DNA of 64,000 nucleotides from Falsiroseomonas algicola. Its GTDB lineage: Bacteria; Pseudomonadota; Alphaproteobacteria; Acetobacterales; Acetobacteraceae. The position numbers and the translations under genes were made by a program. Under the pieces are notes generated by a model. The model did no database searches, had not been told where the DNA came from, and was given only the letters and a program-made list of their open reading frames with translations. The DNA lies in the NCBI RefSeq assembly GCF_011040385.1, contig NZ_JAAIKB010000019.1, positions 1 to 64,000 on the forward strand, given 5' to 3'. Shown here piece after piece: positions 8,580 to 16,302 of the stretch. Every line of letters begins with the position of its first letter. Position 1 is the stretch's first letter.

Positions 8580-9278
8580 ATGACGGCGTGGTTGAGCGCG
8601 GAGGAATGGCAGGCGGTCCGCCTCAGCCTCGATGTCGCGACGCGATCCGTGGCTGGTTCGCTGCTGCCGGCAGTCGCCGTCGCCTGGGTGCTGACGCGGC
8701 TGCGCTTCCCCGGCCGCGCGCTGCTGGATGCGCTGGTGCACCTCCCGCTGGTCGTTCCGCCCGTCGTGGTCGGCTGGGGGCTGCTGATGCTGTTCGGCAT
8801 CCGCGGGCCGATCGGCGCGCCCCTGCATGAGTGGTTCGGCGTGCGCCTGGTCTTCACGACGGATGGTGCGGCGCTCGCCACCGCCGTGATGTCCTTCCCG
8901 CTGATCGTGCGATCGGTCCGTCTTGGCCTCGAGAACGTGGACCAGGGGCTGGAAGCGGCGGCACGCACCCTGGGCGCGGGGCCGGTGGACCGCTTCCTCA
9001 CCGTGACGCTGCCGCTGATGTCACCGGGCATCCTGGCCGGCGCGGTGACCGCCTTCGCGGCGGGGCTCGGTGAATTCGGCGCGGTCATCACCTTCGCGTC
9101 CAACATTCCCGGCCAGACGCAGACCCTGCCGCTCGCGATCTATGCCGCGACGCAGACGCCGGGCGGGGAGGCAACGGCCGCGCGGCTCGCGCTGGTGTCG
9201 TTCGGCCTGGCGGTTTCAGGGCTGCTGCTGGCGGAGCTGATCGCGCGGCGCATGCATCTCTGGCTCGGACGCGGCTGA
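8580..9278 (+). CDS. modB: molybdate ABC transporter permease
   Basis: Inner-membrane channel subunit of the molybdate importer, 232 aa with about five membrane segments (for example LLPAVAVAWVLTRLRF, LVHLPLVVPPVVVGWGLLML). The cytoplasmic coupling motif for the ATPase is present as EAAARTLGAGPVDRFLTVTL. GAVTAFAAGLGEFGAVITF is typical of ModB/CysT permeases. The stop overlaps the modC ATG (TGATG), so modBC translation is coupled. Confidence 0.95.
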   Translation: MTAWLSAEEWQAVRLSLDVATRSVAGSLLPAVAVAWVLTRLRFPGRALLDALVHLPLVVPPVVVGWGLLMLFGIRGPIGAPLHEWFGVRLVFTTDGAALATAVMSFPLIVRSVRLGLENVDQGLEAAARTLGAGPVDRFLTVTLPLMSPGILAGAVTAFAAGLGEFGAVITFASNIPGQTQTLPLAIYAATQTPGGEATAARLALVSFGLAVSGLLLAELIARRMHLWLGRG

Positions 9279-10408
9279 TGCTGGGTGTGGCACTGCGGCA
9301 TCGCTTCGGGCGAGACGGCTTCACCATCGATGCGTCCTTCAAGGCGCCCGGGGACGGCGTGACCGCGCTGTTCGGACCGTCGGGCTGCGGCAAGTCCACC
9401 ATCCTTGCCGCCGTTGCCGGGCTGCTTCGGCCGGACGAAGGCCGCGTGACGCTGGACGATGCCGTGCTGCTCGACACTGCGCGGCGCGTCTGCCTCGCGC
9501 CCGAGCGGCGGCGCTGTGGCGTCGTCTTCCAGGAGGCGCGGCTGTTCCCGCATCTCAGCGTCGAGGCCAACCTGCGCTACGGCCTGAAGCGTGCGCCGCA
9601 CGACGCGACCGGTCCGGGCTTCGAGGCGGTGGTCGCGTTGCTGGGCATCGCGCAGCTGCTGCCGCGCCGCCCGGGCCGGCTTTCCGGCGGCGAGCGCCAG
9701 CGGGTCGCGCTGGGTCGCGCCCTGCTGTCACGTCCGCGGCTGCTGCTGATGGACGAACCGCTCGCCGCGCTGGACGCTGCGCGACGAGCCGAGGTGTTGC
9801 CCTTTCTCGCGCGGCTGCGCGATGCGGCCCGCATCCCGATCCTCTACGTCACGCATGCGCTGGACGAGGTGGATGCGCTGGCTGATCGTCTGGTGCTGCT
9901 GGAGGCCGGGCGTGTGGTGGCCGAGGGCAGCGTCGAGGACCTGACCGCGCGCACCGACCTGCCGCTTGCCGCGCGGCGCGATGCCGGCGTGCTGGTCGGC
10001 TGCACGGTGCGTTCGGTGCAGGATGGCCTGGCGACGCTGGACTTCGAGGGGGGGACGCTGGTGACCACCTCGCGCCCGGGCCCGCCAGGCACGAGGCTAC
10101 GCGCGCGGCTGCGCGCGCGAGACGTGGCGGTCGCCACAGAGCAGCCGCGCGGCATCTCGACGCAGAACATCCTGCCAGTGACGCTCGTCGCCATCGACGA
10201 AGGCACGGAGGCAGGGGAGGTATTCCTGCGCCTCGCCGCCGGGCCGACGACGCTGCTGGCGCGCATCACGCGCGAGAGCGTCGCGCGGCTGCAACTGCGC
10301 CCCGGCATCACCGTCTGGGCGCTGGTCAAGGCTGTGACCTTCGATCATCGCGTCGTCAGGCAGGTCGCGGCGCACACACCGCCGGGGCGAGGGGAGATTC
10401 CGACCTGA
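9278..10408 (+). CDS. modC: molybdate ABC transporter ATP-binding protein
   Basis: ATPase of the molybdate importer, 376 aa. Walker A is GPSGCGKST (33-41), the signature LSGGERQRVALGRALLSRP lies near 135, and Walker B LLLMDEPLAALD is followed by the H-loop YVTHALDEV. The C-terminal third (about 290-360) is a Mop/TOBE molybdate-binding domain (QNILPVTLVAIDEG, TTLLARITRESVARLQLRPG), which senses intracellular oxyanion in this family. It is the last intact structural gene of modABC. Confidence 0.95.
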   Translation: MLGVALRHRFGRDGFTIDASFKAPGDGVTALFGPSGCGKSTILAAVAGLLRPDEGRVTLDDAVLLDTARRVCLAPERRRCGVVFQEARLFPHLSVEANLRYGLKRAPHDATGPGFEAVVALLGIAQLLPRRPGRLSGGERQRVALGRALLSRPRLLLMDEPLAALDAARRAEVLPFLARLRDAARIPILYVTHALDEVDALADRLVLLEAGRVVAEGSVEDLTARTDLPLAARRDAGVLVGCTVRSVQDGLATLDFEGGTLVTTSRPGPPGTRLRARLRARDVAVATEQPRGISTQNILPVTLVAIDEGTEAGEVFLRLAAGPTTLLARITRESVARLQLRPGITVWALVKAVTFDHRVVRQVAAHTPPGRGEIPT

Positions 10409-10452
10409 CCGGATTGCCGCCGACATCCCGGTGCGCTCGCTGTCTTTCGGCG

Positions 10453-10542
10453 GTGATCATCAACGACGTGATCGACGAGCGGGGCTGTTCCATCGCCAGC
10501 AAGGCCAGCGCCGTCGTCGAGACTTCGGATGACGGGGACTGA
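10453..10542 (+). pseudogene. possible Mop (molbindin) domain remnant
   Basis: A 29-codon frame ending in TGA reads VIINDVIDERGC followed by SIASKASAVVETSDDGD. It resembles the end of a Mop domain (pattern V-x-T-x-E-S-V-x-x-L-G-L ... ASAVIKAS). The front half of the domain is absent. It sits between modC and the ModE-like gene, where a molbindin or a regulatory Mop domain would make sense. The similarity is short, so this is a weak call. Confidence 0.3.
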
Positions 10543-10646
10543 CGTTCCGCCGTTGCGCGGCACTGTCCGGAGCATCGGCTGCGCGCCATGATGGGCCGCG
10601 ATCACGAATCGCGCCGCAGTGCCGCCAAGGCGGCTGGAGGAACGCC

Positions 10647-11027
10647 ATGGGAGGCGCACCGAAGCAGCGAGAGTCCGCCCCGCGGCCTGCGGCCGGCACG
10701 CTCAGCCTGCGCATCGACCTGCCGCAGGGCCGCATCGGTCCCGGCAAGATCCACCTGCTGGAAGCGATCGACCGCGAGGGCTCGATCTCGGCCGCCGGCC
10801 GTGCGCTGGGCATGAGCTACAAGCGCGCCTGGGACCTGGTGGATGCCCTCAACAAGCTGATCGGGGAGCCGGTGGTGGCGGCGAGCACCGGCGGGTATCG
10901 CGGAGGCGGGGCAACGCTGACAGATGCAGGGCGCAACCTGGTCGCCGACTATCGGGCGATCGAGCGGGCGGCGCATCGCGCGGCGGAACCGAGGCTCGCC
11001 GCCCTGCTCAGGCGGATGCCCGGCTGA
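10647..11027 (+). CDS. ModE-like winged-helix molybdate regulator, DNA-binding domain only
   Basis: A 126-aa protein matching the N-terminal domain of ModE: LRIDLPQGRIGPGKIHLLEA, then a helix-turn-helix DREGSISAAGRALGMSYKRA, then WDLVDALN and the wing GYRGGGATLTDAGR. Escherichia coli ModE has two additional Mop domains that bind molybdate; this protein ends after the dimerisation helix. It is thus either a short ModE-type regulator common in alphaproteobacteria or a truncated one. It probably controls modABC from its position 240 nt behind modC; how it would sense molybdate is not evident. The ATG at 10647 has GGAGGAA about 10 nt upstream. Confidence 0.88.
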   Translation: MGGAPKQRESAPRPAAGTLSLRIDLPQGRIGPGKIHLLEAIDREGSISAAGRALGMSYKRAWDLVDALNKLIGEPVVAASTGGYRGGGATLTDAGRNLVADYRAIERAAHRAAEPRLAALLRRMPG

Positions 11028-11496
11028 GCTTCCCGGAGAGCCCGCTCGGGCGGGGCCCTGGCCGTGGCGATCCATGACGGCAAGGACTGCCATTCGATCT
11101 CGTTGCGACGCGGCGGACAGTCGCTCCGGCACGAGGCGCGCACCGCCCGATCACGGTGAAGGAGGCGAGGCAAGCGGCCGGGTGGCATGGGGCCCGGACG
11201 GGCGCCGCGGCATATGCCGCGAAGCCAAGGAAACCGGAGGTTTCCGCCCGGCGTCTGAGGGGGGCCTGAGCGGTCACGCGAACGGGCCGTTGGTATCAGG
11301 CCGGCTTTCCCGCGGTGCGAACCGCGGCGACGCTCATCCATGATGTCGGCAACCCCGGGGCACTGCCAGCCCTCAGGCTGCCGCCGAGAAGGGCTGGAGC
11401 GTCTCGCCGGAAACCCCGTCGCCACGCCCCCTGTCCCCATCGCCCATGCTTCTGCCGGCCCGCCGGCAGGCGGACGCCGCTCCCCGCCGCCGGCGC
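11028..11496. other. intergenic region between convergent genes
   Basis: Follows the ModE-like gene (plus) and precedes the 3' end of the Bug receptor gene (minus). The open frames here have no family features. The only structure seen is a perfect inverted repeat GGAAACC-GGA-GGTTTCC at 11229-11245, without a T-run. Confidence 0.5.
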
Positions 11497-12450
11497 CTAC
11501 TGCACCGTGATGCCGCGCAGCAGCACCGCCTTCTGGTCGATGTCCTGCTGTAGCCGACGATTGAAGTCGGCGGCGTTCAGGAAGTAGTTGGCGGGCTGCG
11601 AGGCATTGCGCGCGGCGTTGCGGTAGCTCTCGGTCTGCGCGGCCTGGGCACAGGCCGCCTCGATGCGCGCGATGCGGTCATCGGGCGTGCCGGTCGGCGC
11701 GAAGAGGCCGCCGAAACTCGCCGGCGCCACGTCGAAGCCCTGCTCCATCGCCGTCGGCGCTTCCGGGAAGTCCGGATGGCGCTGCGCGTCGAAGACGGCG
11801 AGGATGCGCAGGTCGTTCCGCCCCGCGGCCGACCCGAGCACGATCGACCCGACATCGAGCCGCCCGGCCAGCACCTCGGTCATGACCGTGGCATCGGCAC
11901 GGAAGGGCACGTGCTCCACCTCCACCCCCGCGGCCTGCGCCCACTGCACCATGGCGAGGTGCGGGATGGAGGTGACGCCGAGCGTGCCGTAGGTGACCTG
12001 GCTCGGCCGCGCCCGGGCCGCCGCCTGCAGGTCGCGCAGCGTGCGGAAGGGGCTGTCCGGCTTCACCACCAGCGCCATGGAATTGCTGAACACCTGGCAG
12101 ATCGGGCGGAAGGAATTCCGCTGCAGGCCCGACTGCGCCTGGATCACCGGCAGGACGGAGGCGACGAGCGCCGGGACGAAGAGCAGGGTGTAGCCATCGG
12201 CGGGCGACCGCATGACGGAAGCCGAGCCGACCGCGCCGGCGGCGCCGTCGCGGTTCAGCACCACGGCGGACTGCCCAAGATGCGGCTGCATGGCGGCCGC
12301 GAGCGCGCGGACCAGCAGGTCGATCGCATTCCCCGGCGGGTAGGGAATCACGATCTGCACGGGCCGGTTCGGGAAGGCTTCCTGGGCGCGCGCCGCGAAG
12401 GGCAGCGCGAGGCCGGCCGCCGCGGCGGCCAGGCTTCGACGGGTCAGCAT
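11497..12450 (-). CDS. Bug-family tripartite tricarboxylate transporter receptor
   Basis: Periplasmic solute receptor of the Bug/TctC family, 317 aa. The signal peptide is MLTRRSLAAAAAGLALPFAA with cleavage after ARA. Family landmarks are FPNRPVQIVIPYPPGNAIDL, VVLNRDGAAGAVGSASV (usual NRPGAGGxIG region), SPADGYTLLF and VTYGTLGVTSIPHLAM. The usual ligand-carboxylate-binding loops are altered (PPGNAID in place of PPGGxxD). No TctA/TctB membrane genes are near, as is common for the expanded Bug families. The dioxygenase gene lies 82 nt upstream in the same direction, so an aromatic or organic acid ligand is plausible but unproven. Confidence 0.92.
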   Translation of the reverse strand: MLTRRSLAAAAAGLALPFAARAQEAFPNRPVQIVIPYPPGNAIDLLVRALAAAMQPHLGQSAVVLNRDGAAGAVGSASVMRSPADGYTLLFVPALVASVLPVIQAQSGLQRNSFRPICQVFSNSMALVVKPDSPFRTLRDLQAAARARPSQVTYGTLGVTSIPHLAMVQWAQAAGVEVEHVPFRADATVMTEVLAGRLDVGSIVLGSAAGRNDLRILAVFDAQRHPDFPEAPTAMEQGFDVAPASFGGLFAPTGTPDDRIARIEAACAQAAQTESYRNAARNASQPANYFLNAADFNRRLQQDIDQKAVLLRGITVQ

Positions 12451-12532
12451 GTCTTTGTCTTTCCGTGGTGGGTGGGCGATCTTGGACGTGAAGCCGGCGG
12501 CGCTTCCGCGCCGCCGGGTGAACCTGCAGGCG

Positions 12533-13477
12533 TCAGCCGGCCGGCATCAGCTTCGATGGGTCGGAACCGACGCGCCCCGCGGGCACCAGCTTGGACGGGT
12601 CGGAGCCCACGCGGCCACCGGAGCCATCCAGATCGCGGGACATGGTGAAGTCGTAGCGGATGCTCGGCAGGCCCTTGATGGGCGCGTCCGGCAGGTCGAG
12701 CGACGGCATGATGACCAGCGACTTGGACACGCCGAAGACCGTGTCGCTGTCCACATGCTTGTCATCGGCGAAGTAGAGCGCGGTGACGAGTTCCCGGTAG
12801 CCGGGTGCCGCGATCAGGGTGTGGATATGGGCCGGGCGGAAGCCATGGCGCGCCTGGCGCTTCACGAGGTCACCGACCGGCCCATCCATCGGGATGGAGT
12901 AGCCGAGCGGACGGAAGGTGCGGAAATGGAACCGCCCATTCTCGTCGCATTGCAGTTGCCCGCGCATGTCCATCGTGGTGGGGTCGTAGGCCTGCAGGTC
13001 GTAGTGCCCGTCCTCGTTGGTCTGCCAGACATCCATGACGGCATGCGGCACCGGCTTGCCCTCGGAATCCGTCACCTGGCCATAGATGACGATCTCCGAG
13101 CCCTTCGAGACATTGGCCAGCGTCCCGCCGAGCGGGATCTTCGGCGCGCTTTCGCGGAAGAAGGGGCCGAGGAGGCTGGTCTCGGTGCCGGCTGCCTCGC
13201 GCCCGCCGGCGTCATGCATCACGTTCACCAGGCGCGACAGGCCGATGACGTCCGACAGCAGGATGAATTCCTGCCGGTAGGGCGTGCAGGCCTGGCCGAC
13301 GGCGGTCATGAAGGCGATGCCCTTCAGCCATTCGTCGGGGGTGAGGTTCGTCTCCCGCGCGAAGGCATGGAGGTGCCGGACGGCGGCCTCCATGATCTCC
13401 TTCAGCCGCGGGTCGGGCGTCGTCGCCATCTGTTCGATGACGGCGTCGGTGACGTCGTTGACGTTGAGGTCCTGCAC
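12533..13477 (-). CDS. intradiol ring-cleavage dioxygenase (catechol/hydroxyquinol 1,2-dioxygenase family)
   Basis: Non-haem Fe(III) enzyme that splits catechol-type rings between the hydroxyls. An N-terminal helical dimerisation domain (1 to about 100) precedes the catalytic beta-sandwich. The four iron ligands are all present: Tyr159 (GHYD), Tyr193 (GYSIP), and His217 and His219 (RPAHIH). The SLLGPFFRE and VWQTNEDGHYD sequences fit the hydroxyquinol/catechol branch, and the exact substrate cannot be fixed from sequence. The last 27 residues are two copies of a 13-residue tail (GRVGSDPSKLVPA and GRVGSDPSKLMPA), a lineage-specific addition after the normal end of the fold. Confidence 0.92.
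   Translation of the reverse strand: MQDLNVNDVTDAVIEQMATTPDPRLKEIMEAAVRHLHAFARETNLTPDEWLKGIAFMTAVGQACTPYRQEFILLSDVIGLSRLVNVMHDAGGREAAGTETSLLGPFFRESAPKIPLGGTLANVSKGSEIVIYGQVTDSEGKPVPHAVMDVWQTNEDGHYDLQAYDPTTMDMRGQLQCDENGRFHFRTFRPLGYSIPMDGPVGDLVKRQARHGFRPAHIHTLIAAPGYRELVTALYFADDKHVDSDTVFGVSKSLVIMPSLDLPDAPIKGLPSIRYDFTMSRDLDGSGGRVGSDPSKLVPAGRVGSDPSKLMPAG
12536..12613. repeat. tandem 39-bp repeat at the 3' end of the dioxygenase gene
   Basis: Two adjacent 39-nt units encode the 13-residue tails GRVGSDPSKLVPA and GRVGSDPSKLMPA. The units differ at several bases (for example cttcgatgggtcggaa against cttggacgggtcggag), so the duplication is not recent. Confidence 0.8.
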
Positions 13478-13567
13478 TGCTTCCTCCTGTCGCCTGCGCC
13501 GGGCGGCGCGGAAATTGTTCCGGTCCTACGATCCGCCCCGCATGCTTCGCATGGCGGCAGTCTGCTG

Positions 13568-14299
13568 TCAGCCCGATCGGGCTGGTGTCTCCGATACGCC
13601 GTCGCGGCGCGCATCGCCGCGCATCTCCCCCTCCGCACTCACATAGGCAGCCAGGTCCGGCCCGGGCAGCCCCCGCCACATCGGCAGGCAGGCCTCCGGG
13701 AAATCCTGGTGGAAGGTCGCGCCGGCATCCTCCAGCCGGCCGAGGAAGGCGTCGAGGTGGCGCGTCGCGCCGTTCGGCAGGTCATGCAGCACCAGGACCG
13801 GGCGCGGCTCCGCCAGGCATTGCCGCAGCGCCACCTCCGGCCAGCCATCCGGGTCGCGCCAGTCACCGGGCACGGCGCTCCAGGTGACGATGGTGTGCCG
13901 CCCCGCCGCGAGCAGGTCCCTCGCCTCCTGGCTCAGCAGATGCGGGCCGAGAAGGCCGCCGCCGCCGACCGGCCGGAACAGGCGATCGGCATGGGCCAGC
14001 GGGCCGAGTTCCGCCTCCGTGCGGGCGATCTCCGCCTCCGCATGGCCGGGATCGTGGCGGTCACCGAGCGGCCCCGAATGGGTCCACGAATGGTTGCCGA
14101 TCCAGTGCCCTTCGTCATGCGCGCGTTTCGCCAGGGCACGACGCGCAGGTTCCTGCAGCTTCTGGCCGATGACGAAGAAGGTGGCCTTCAGGCCGCGACG
14201 GCGCAGCACGTCCAGCACGGCGGGCGTCGCCTCCGGCTCCGGGCCGTTGTCGAAGCTGAGGGTGACCGCCGGCCCCTGCATCGCGCCACTATCCCCCAT
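13568..14299 (-). CDS. polysaccharide deacetylase (NodB-homology domain) family protein
   Basis: Putative deacetylase of the CE4/NodB fold, about 243 aa from the chosen ATG at 14299. Motif 1 is LSFDNGPEPEAT (usual TFDDGP; the second Asp, a metal ligand, is Asn). Motif 2 is NHSWTH with both zinc-type His. Motif 3 reads LFRPVGGGG instead of RxPYG. TWSAVPGDWRDP and VLVLHDLPNG resemble motifs 4 and 5. An in-frame start at 14386 would add 29 residues that overlap the divergent promoter region, so the shorter form is preferred. The changed motif 1 occurs in a subgroup of the family; activity on a polysaccharide is uncertain. The final 25 or so residues look disordered. Confidence 0.8.
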   Translation of the reverse strand: MGDSGAMQGPAVTLSFDNGPEPEATPAVLDVLRRRGLKATFFVIGQKLQEPARRALAKRAHDEGHWIGNHSWTHSGPLGDRHDPGHAEAEIARTEAELGPLAHADRLFRPVGGGGLLGPHLLSQEARDLLAAGRHTIVTWSAVPGDWRDPDGWPEVALRQCLAEPRPVLVLHDLPNGATRHLDAFLGRLEDAGATFHQDFPEACLPMWRGLPGPDLAAYVSAEGEMRGDARRDGVSETPARSG

Positions 14300-14398
14300 G
14301 CGAGCCCCGAGCAGGCCCCCATTTTCCCGACAAAACACTCGATAATCCCGTTTCATCGACTTGTCGAGCCGGGATGATCGCGCCATGGTGGCGCGGCC

Positions 14399-15151
14399 AT
14401 GAGCACGACGGCCGCTGAAACCGACCGCCAGCCCTCACCGGACACGCAGGCGACGGCCGTGTACCGGCGGCTGCGCCTGGACATCCTCAAGGGCCGCCTG
14501 GCCCCCGGAATCCGCCTGAAGGTGCAGGACCTGTCGGCAGCCTATGGCGCCGGCCAGGCGCCGCTGCGCGAAGCCCTGGCGCAACTGGCGGCCGAGGGCC
14601 TGGCCCGGCGCATCGAGCAGCGCGGCTTCCGCGTGGCGGATGCCGATCCGACGGAATTCGCCGGCCTGATCCGCACGCGCTGCCTGACGGAAGCCCTGGC
14701 GCTTCGGGAATCCATCGCGCGCGGCGATGCGGCGTGGGAGGATGCCGTGGCCGCCGCGGAACGCCGCCTGCAGCGCCTGCCGCGCTCCCTGGAAGCGGGG
14801 CGCTTCGTGGCCAATCCGGCCTGGGAAACCGCGCACCGGGCCTTCCATACCGCCCTGCTGGCCGCCTGCGACGCGCCACCGCTGCTGGCCTTCTGCGAGC
14901 GGCTGCGGGAGGAGGCGGACCGCTACCGCATGCTGGCCAATGCCATCGCCTATCCGGGCCGGGACGTCGCTGCCGAACACGCCGCCATTGCGGAAGCCGC
15001 GCTCGATCGGGATGCGGAGCGCGCCGGCGCCCTGCTGGCGCAGCACCTCGGCAGCACCGGCGAATTCGTTCGCCTTGCCCTCGAACGCCGCGCGGCCCAT
15101 CAGGGGCAGCAGCGCAAGCGGCGGCATGCCGCCGTGCTGGCGGCCGAATAG
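14399..15151 (+). CDS. GntR-family transcriptional regulator with FCD domain
   Basis: DNA-binding regulator, 250 aa. Residues 20-90 form the GntR winged helix (AVYRRLRLDILKGRLAPGIR, LSAAYGAGQAPLREALAQL, GLARRIEQRGFRVADAD). About 95-230 is the all-helical FCD ligand domain, with metal-type residues in TRCLTEALALRESIARGD, AHRAFHTALLAACDAP and HAAIAEAALDRD. FCD regulators usually respond to organic acids. It is divergent from the deacetylase and 21 nt upstream of the MetE-like gene, which it probably controls (inference). The start is fixed because the ATG at 14385 runs into a stop after five codons. Confidence 0.93.
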   Translation: MSTTAAETDRQPSPDTQATAVYRRLRLDILKGRLAPGIRLKVQDLSAAYGAGQAPLREALAQLAAEGLARRIEQRGFRVADADPTEFAGLIRTRCLTEALALRESIARGDAAWEDAVAAAERRLQRLPRSLEAGRFVANPAWETAHRAFHTALLAACDAPPLLAFCERLREEADRYRMLANAIAYPGRDVAAEHAAIAEAALDRDAERAGALLAQHLGSTGEFVRLALERRAAHQGQQRKRRHAAVLAAE

Positions 15152-15172
15152 CACCCCAGGAGACACCATCGC

Positions 15173-16216
15173 ATGGCAACCCCGCAGAAGCTGCTGCCGA
15201 CCACCGTCGTGGGCAGCTACCCGCAGCCCGCCTGGCTCGTGGACCGCAACATCCTCATCAAGAACAACGTCGTGCCGCGCGTGCGGCTGAAGGAGATCTG
15301 GCGCGTCGCGGAGGATGCGCTGGAGCAGGCGCAGGACGACGCCACGCTGATCGCCATCCGCGACATGGAGCGCGCGGGCATCGACATCATCACCGATGGC
15401 GAGATGCGGCGGGAGAGCTATTCGAACCGCTTCGCCCTGGCGCTGGATGGCGTGGATGTGGACACGCCCGCCATCGTGAGCGGCCGCAACGGCAAGCCGA
15501 CGCCGGTGCCGCGCGTGGTCGGCCCGATCCGGCGGCGGGAGCCCGTGGAACTGCGCGACATGCGCTTCCTGCGCGCCAATACGGAGCATGGCGCGAAGAT
15601 CACGCTGCCCGGCCCCTTCACGCTCTCCATGCAGGCGGTGGACGAGTACTACCAGGACCCCGAAGCCCTCGCCATGGCCTATGCCGAGGTGGTGGCGGAG
15701 GAAGCGCGGGACCTGAAGGCGGCCGGCGCCGACGTGATCCAGCTGGATGAGCCCTGGCTGCAGGCCCGCTCCGAACAGGCGAAGCGCTACGGCGTGAAGG
15801 CGATCAACCGCGCGCTGCAGGGCGTGGAGGGCACGACCGTGGTGCATCTGTGCTTCGGCTACGCGGCCGTCGTCTCCGACAAGCCGTCAGGCTATTCCTT
15901 CCTGCCGCAGCTGGCCGACAGCACCGCGGCGCAGATCTCGATCGAGGCGGCGCAGCCGAAGCTCGACCTCGGCATGCTGTCCGATCTCTCGAACAAGACG
16001 ATCATGCTGGGCGTGCTGGACCTCGGCACCCCGGAGGTGGAGACGCCGGACATCGTCGCGGCGCGCCTGCGCGAAGGCCTGCGCCACGTGCCGGCCGAAC
16101 GGCTGGTCGCGGCGCCGGATTGCGGCATGAAGTACCTGCCGCGCGACCGCGCCTTCGCCAAGCTGAAGGCGCTGGCCGATGGCGCCGCGATCGTGCGGCG
16201 CGAACTGGCGGGGTGA
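15173..16216 (+). CDS. MetE C-terminal-like cobalamin-independent methyltransferase
   Basis: A 347-aa single-domain relative of the catalytic half of methionine synthase II. Landmarks are TTVVGSYPQP at the start, DIITDGEMRRESY, DVIQLDEPWLQ, the zinc ligands in VVHLCFGY, and APDCGMKYLPR near the end. It lacks the N-terminal half of true MetE (intact metE is at 34581), so it is probably a methyltransferase with another methyl donor or acceptor. It has AGGAG 10 nt before the ATG and lies directly behind a GntR regulator with which it is likely co-transcribed. Catabolic or C1 roles have been proposed for such proteins; none can be assigned here. Confidence 0.88.
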   Translation: MATPQKLLPTTVVGSYPQPAWLVDRNILIKNNVVPRVRLKEIWRVAEDALEQAQDDATLIAIRDMERAGIDIITDGEMRRESYSNRFALALDGVDVDTPAIVSGRNGKPTPVPRVVGPIRRREPVELRDMRFLRANTEHGAKITLPGPFTLSMQAVDEYYQDPEALAMAYAEVVAEEARDLKAAGADVIQLDEPWLQARSEQAKRYGVKAINRALQGVEGTTVVHLCFGYAAVVSDKPSGYSFLPQLADSTAAQISIEAAQPKLDLGMLSDLSNKTIMLGVLDLGTPEVETPDIVAARLREGLRHVPAERLVAAPDCGMKYLPRDRAFAKLKALADGAAIVRRELAG

Positions 16217-16302
16217 CGCCGCAGGCGGCGCATTGCCGCGGCAGTCCCGCTTCCTGAACGTCGTGGGCGCGGACCTCGTCCGCGCTCACGAACAGGCCGA
16301 CC

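Noticed and set aside
10453-10542. The VIINDVIDERGC frame as a complete small gene
   Set aside because: Too short, no ribosome site, and it matches at best the end of a Mop domain, so it is listed only as a possible remnant.
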